Below the pieces are notes generated by a model. That model ran no database searches, was not told the DNA's origin, and saw only the letters and a list, made by a program, of their open reading frames with translations. A DNA stretch of 64,000 bases from the NCBI RefSeq assembly GCF_009745975.1, contig NZ_WHOL01000121.1, forward strand, positions 124,001-188,000, in the 5' to 3' direction. Below, one piece after another: positions 61,015-64,000 of this stretch. The DNA is from Actinokineospora pegani (GTDB taxonomy: Bacteria > Actinomycetota > Actinomycetes > Mycobacteriales > Pseudonocardiaceae). Position 1 is the first letter of the stretch. Each line of letters opens with the position of its first letter. The position numbers were made by a program, and so were the translations under genes.

Positions 61015-61203
61015 CTATAGCAGGTCTAGGTGCCAGCGGTGGTCTTCGCACCCGAATAGAACGATTATGATCCCCTTCGGCACGAAGAGACCAGGTGACG
61101 GAATCTGGCGGACTGCATCGGTCGTTAGGTTTCGATCCGCCTTAATCGAAGCCAAGGTGGATCGAACCAAAAATAGTCGTGCGAGAACACGTATGACGTC
61201 CAT
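61015..61203 (-). CDS. Possible 62-residue ORF
   Basis: A minus-strand ORF in the 357-base gap between the IS element and the AT-rich gene. It reads LARLFLVRSTLASIKADRN near the start and GLFVPKGIIIVLFGCEDHRWHLDLL at the end, a plausible hydrophobic C-terminus, but it has no good ribosome site and no recognised family. It may be a tail of a gene broken by island rearrangements. Nothing else is supported in 60939-61295. Confidence 0.25.
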   Translation of the reverse strand: MDVIRVLARLFLVRSTLASIKADRNLTTDAVRQIPSPGLFVPKGIIIVLFGCEDHRWHLDLL

Positions 61204-61295
61204 CAGCGTGACGGTCAGGCCACAATAGAAACCGATTCGCTAACGGATGGTTGATCTGTTGGTGCAAGTGATGGTGCGGCAAGTACTATCTGTAC

Positions 61296-62867
61296 ATGGA
61301 GAATGACGATAACACGCAACGTCCAGAGAAAACGCCCTGGGGAGTCGCCGAGGATGTTGAGTCGATCGCAATATTAGGCAGAAAGTTTACAAAATTTGTA
61401 ACAAATACAGATTCTTGGCATTTTTCAGTCGCATCACAAATGCCTGTTCTGTGCCTTCCAGAAGCGACTCTGCGAAGGCCGGAGGAAGATGTCAACTGGG
61501 ATGAACACAGAAAGATTTATCTGCACAACCCTATTCGCATGTTGATAAGTACAGACGTCTTAGAACTTGAACCAGAATCCGTCGTGACTGAACTCTACTC
61601 TCTATCGGAGACTTCGAGCTTCCAGATTTCCGCCTGTCAGGGTGACATTGCAGAATTGTGGCCACAGATTAGGCAATTCGAGTTGAACAGGGCAGTAAAT
61701 GCTGAATATGCGGGACTTTTCATAAAGTCGAGAGCAGCAGAGACTCAAGTTGGCATCTCACTTAAATCCTTGGCAGAAACGGCTGGTAGTATTGCGCATA
61801 CCTCGTCGCTCGAGCAAATATATGACGCTTTGCTACTTCATCGTGCTGCCAATAATATGCGTAGCGAGCTTTTTGTAAGCTCACTGCCGGAATTCCTCGA
61901 AGTTCGATCAGACGGATTTCGAACGCTTCCTGGTGTGGTTTCCCCAAAAGAAGCAATTCGACTCTGTTATGCAATAATGCGAAGTCGTCGCGAATATGTC
62001 ACACATCTGTCGCCCGGCCAGAGGTTTACTGCTGATACACACACATTCTATGGAACGCTTTCATCGACCATACTTCCAAAAAGTATGCAGACGCTCCGGC
62101 ACTGTTTGCGCCCAGGTTCGGAGAAGCGGAATCAGGTCGTAGCCAGGCATCTCCAAACTATAATTGCTAGATTCTCGGACCTTTTAATTTCTGCTGACGA
62201 ACTTCATCATCTTAAAGTGATGGAGGGACTATTTGGGGGAAATAACAATAGCCTGACGGAGCAGATATACCATCTCAGTGCCAGCGTGCTGAACTACTGC
62301 GGAATTCTAGAATCGCTTGCTTGGCTTGCGAAGGAGGTCGATGAATATACTGAGAATCGCGGAAAAATGTCTATCTCTTGGGGTCGGTTAGTCGGGGATA
62401 AGGGATCTGATTTCGGAGCGCGCCTTCAGGCGGATGGGCGGATCGTGAGGGATGCGGCTCGTAGGCAGCCGTCAGAATGGCTTCAATTTGTACTCGATCT
62501 CCGCGCCGTGATGCAACATCGACGTCCCCTAGAGGGTGGGGTTCTGGAAGTGAGAGAGCGGTCTGGTCAGAGATGCCGCGCGAATTTTAGCGTGATTGAT
62601 CTACCCTCTTCCTGTTCGGATGCGGCTCTTATCCCACTCGCAGTATTGGGACCAAATAACGACGGCTTGGTGCAGCCTTCGTTTTTACAGCATGAGATGG
62701 TCAAGTCGCTTTCGCCGATAATTGAAGCGACTGTCGGTTCTCTTGAGTGGAGGTCGGTTGAATGGCTTACTCGAAATCAATCCAACAAGCAGGAAATTGA
62801 ATATCTGACGAAAATTGGACGGATTCATGCCGCTCAATGGCTATGGCCTATTCCTGAGAGCCGATAA
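61296..62867 (+). CDS. AT-rich accessory protein with possible HEPN motif
   Basis: A 523-residue protein; ATG 61296. Its base composition is clearly lower in GC than all other genes, with many AAA, AAT, ATA and TTT codons rare in the rest of the window, so it was acquired from a different source. Near residue 400 the text LRAVMQHRRPL contains R-x4-H, the catalytic signature of HEPN RNases, on a predicted helix. Helical stretches before it (IIARFSDLLISADELHHLKVMEGLFGG) and LSASVLNYCGILESLAWLAKEVDEY suit an ApeA/Abi-type protein. No other domain is recognised. An abortive-infection role is a hypothesis from context beside a defence operon. Confidence 0.55.
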   Translation: MENDDNTQRPEKTPWGVAEDVESIAILGRKFTKFVTNTDSWHFSVASQMPVLCLPEATLRRPEEDVNWDEHRKIYLHNPIRMLISTDVLELEPESVVTELYSLSETSSFQISACQGDIAELWPQIRQFELNRAVNAEYAGLFIKSRAAETQVGISLKSLAETAGSIAHTSSLEQIYDALLLHRAANNMRSELFVSSLPEFLEVRSDGFRTLPGVVSPKEAIRLCYAIMRSRREYVTHLSPGQRFTADTHTFYGTLSSTILPKSMQTLRHCLRPGSEKRNQVVARHLQTIIARFSDLLISADELHHLKVMEGLFGGNNNSLTEQIYHLSASVLNYCGILESLAWLAKEVDEYTENRGKMSISWGRLVGDKGSDFGARLQADGRIVRDAARRQPSEWLQFVLDLRAVMQHRRPLEGGVLEVRERSGQRCRANFSVIDLPSSCSDAALIPLAVLGPNNDGLVQPSFLQHEMVKSLSPIIEATVGSLEWRSVEWLTRNQSNKQEIEYLTKIGRIHAAQWLWPIPESR

Positions 62868-63032
62868 TCTTTATTCTATCTGCGGTTTACACAGCGAAAC
62901 TCGCAAAGAAGGCGTGGATCGCATGTGATGCTCGAAGATCTAACTAGTTTAGGGTGTGCAAACGGGTTGAATCCAGATATAGGCGATTTCGCAGAGGGTT
63001 GCGGTGTCGCCCCAACGGTGGTCCGGCGAGAT

Positions 63033-63253
63033 TTAAATAACGGCGGCTGGATTCTGAGGGCCTTCGATGACGTGGCTTGATGAGAGGTTGTCTCGGATGA
63101 TGAGGTGGCGGTGTTCTTCCATGGCGGTGCCATGGAAGACGGCGATCTGGGAGTCGTTTTTAGCAAGGCGGAAGGTTTGGCCGTGGTAGTAGATGCGGAC
63201 GTGTGGGTGATGACGAGTTGCTTGCTGGGGGTGAGGCGGTGTGTTGTGGGCAT
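63033..63253 (-). CDS. Small accessory ORF, probably frame-disrupted
   Basis: The best start is ATG 63253 (AGGACA just upstream, MPTTHRLTPSKQLVIT). In that frame the text soon becomes low-complexity Ser/Thr. In the adjacent frame (63033-63326) the text after the same point is protein-like: VRIYYHGQTFRLAKNDSQIAVFHG then MEEHRHLIIRDN. A one-base frame change would join them into a short basic protein. Function unknown. Confidence 0.35.
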
Positions 63254-63322
63254 GGGGTGTCCTGTCGGACTGGAGGTTAGAGGCTGAGTACGTTATTTCG
63301 GTGATAGAGGAGGGCGTGGGAG

Positions 63323-63565
63323 TCAATTGGCAGTTCGGCGGATGGCGTGGACGATGACATCTAGGTCGTTGAATGCGTCGTCGCTGAAATTGTTGTTGTC
63401 TAGGGCCTTGGCGGCGGTTTGAGCGGCGTTAATGAGGTCGTGGAATTTGGTGGATTGGGGTGGGGTGAGGTGGTTTTCGGGGTCCTTCATGAGGGTGGTG
63501 AGGGCTGTGAGGACGTCGCACAGGACGGCGATGGCGATGTTGCGGGCGTCGGTGTCGGCGTTCAT
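63323..63565 (-). CDS. Small helical accessory protein
   Basis: An 80-residue protein: NIAIAVLCDVLTALTTLMKDPENHLTPPQSTKFHDLINAAQTAAKALDNNNF then AFNDLDVIVHAIRRTAN. All helical and acidic; no known family. ATG 63565 overlaps the stop of the upstream gene by 4 nt, so the small genes at the window end are one operon. Composition is lower in GC than the core. Confidence 0.6.
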   Translation of the reverse strand: MNADTDARNIAIAVLCDVLTALTTLMKDPENHLTPPQSTKFHDLINAAQTAAKALDNNNFSDDAFNDLDVIVHAIRRTAN

Positions 63566-63855
63566 GGGTTCTCTCTGGATGGTTTGGGTGGGGGCGTTCG
63601 GTACTCGGGTTGTGCGAATTCGTTGCGGAGGGCGTGGGTGTGGTGGCTGTCGGGGTGCTCTAGGAGCCAGCGGAGGCAGGTGGTGACGTCGTCTAGGGCT
63701 ATGGCTAGGTGGGTTATGTCTTTGAGGGTGAGGGTGTTGGTGAGGGCTGCTGCGATGAGGTTGTCGGGGGTGACGTTGAGGTCGATGAGGTTGCCGGGGA
63801 GGTACGGGGTTTGGGTGGGTGGTTCTGGAGTTGGATGGCGAGGATTTGATGGCAT
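63562..63855 (-). CDS. Small accessory protein, possibly a frame-shifted half
   Basis: A 97-residue ORF. From about residue 20 it is protein-like: YLPGNLIDLNVTPDNLIAAALTNTLTLKDITHLAIALDDVTTCLRWLLEHPDSH. The first 15 residues (PSNPRHPTPEPPTQ) look like out-of-frame text of the overlapping upstream ORF, so this may be the second half of one gene split by a frameshift near 63805-63825. Function unknown; it overlaps the next small gene by 4 nt. Confidence 0.5.
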   Translation of the reverse strand: MPSNPRHPTPEPPTQTPYLPGNLIDLNVTPDNLIAAALTNTLTLKDITHLAIALDDVTTCLRWLLEHPDSHHTHALRNEFAQPEYRTPPPKPSRENP

Positions 63856-64000
63856 GTTTCGAGGATTCGGGGTGTGAGGGTTTCGAGGCGTTCGACTTCG
63901 TGGGGGTTGATGCCGCGTGTTTCTAGTGCGTATTGGATTTGGGAGGCGGTGGTGGTCATGGATTGGAGGTGGGCGATGAGGGTGATTAGGTCTGTGGTGT
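63714..64000 (-). CDS. Small accessory ORF open to the window edge
   Basis: The frame is open from the window edge; ATG 63959 is an internal candidate start. Protein-like text (ASQIQYALETRGINPHEVERLETLTPRILETCHQILAIQLQNHPP) is followed by Ser/Thr/Pro-rich nonsense-like text, exactly where the overlapping ORF 63562-63855 becomes protein-like. This is best read as the 5' half of a gene with a frameshift, or a sequencing error in a run of C bases. The true start is probably outside the window. Confidence 0.45.
   Translation of the reverse strand, partial: TTDLITLIAHLQSMTTTASQIQYALETRGINPHEVERLETLTPRILETCHQILAIQLQNHPPKPRTSPATSSTSTSPPTTSSQQPSPTPSPSKT

Noticed and set aside
63714-63855. Programmed -1 frameshift in the small ORF at the window end
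   Set aside because: CCCAAAC occurs near the break but is not in the phase needed for X-XXY-YYZ slippage.
1-64000. tRNA, rRNA or CRISPR arrays
   Set aside because: No T-loop plus acceptor-stem pattern or regular spaced repeat was noticed by eye; absence is not proven without a covariance or repeat search.

Overview
The window is high-GC actinobacterial DNA, most likely from a Pseudonocardiales organism (Actinokineospora, Saccharothrix or Amycolatopsis-like). The evidence is dense GC-rich third codon positions, many GTG starts, GTGA/ATGA start-stop overlaps, a phosphoinositide mannosyltransferase of the PimB' type, ESX-type secreted proteins, RipA-like cell-wall hydrolases and a phosphofructokinase with the pyrophosphate-type signature known from Amycolatopsis. 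The genus is an inference.

Region 1 (1-9,304) is mixed housekeeping: the tail of a DUF2891 protein, a membrane STAND/NACHT-like protein, an aminoglycoside/hydroxyurea kinase-like gene, an amidase, PPi-type phosphofructokinase, a secreted histidine-rich copper-protein candidate and a PepSY membrane protein. Region 2 (8,801-29,578) keeps much of the gene content of the Mycobacterium tuberculosis Rv2179c-Rv2191 neighbourhood: a 3'-exoribonuclease, PlsC acyltransferase, a coupled SRPBCC/ArsA/small protein/glucokinase set, a FadD15-like ligase, PimB', RipA-like peptidoglycan hydrolases and a DEDDh exonuclease-UvrC fusion. A four-gene type VII secretion-style cassette with a CHAP hydrolase (17,854-20,017) sits inside it. 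Region 3 (29,800-41,344) is variable chromosome: secreted DUF4232 protein, a serine-less alpha/beta hydrolase-like protein, LysR/NUDIX, endonuclease V, an orphan HsdR N-terminal nuclease, class F sortase with its choice-of-anchor P partner, a TetR/membrane protein divergon with a paired operator, and an AGCS symporter followed by a decayed GH1 glucosidase.

Region 4 (about 41,350-64,000) is an accessory island. It opens with three gene remnants (AraC, TPR, serine recombinase). It then carries one tight eight-gene operon (42,257-59,761) whose products and order match the restriction half of the Dpd 7-deazaguanine DNA modification system (DpdE, F, G, H, I, J, K, D). All seven junctions overlap by 4 nt or abut. 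No modification or preQ0 genes (dpdA, dpdB, dpdC, queC/D/E, folE) occur anywhere in the window. An IS30-family element lies directly downstream, then an AT-rich gene with a possible HEPN motif, then small accessory ORFs in which the reading frame appears to break.

The most interesting object is this Dpd-like restriction operon without a visible modification partner, flanked by recombinase and IS sequences. Gene functions are read from motifs and family knowledge only; no database search was run.
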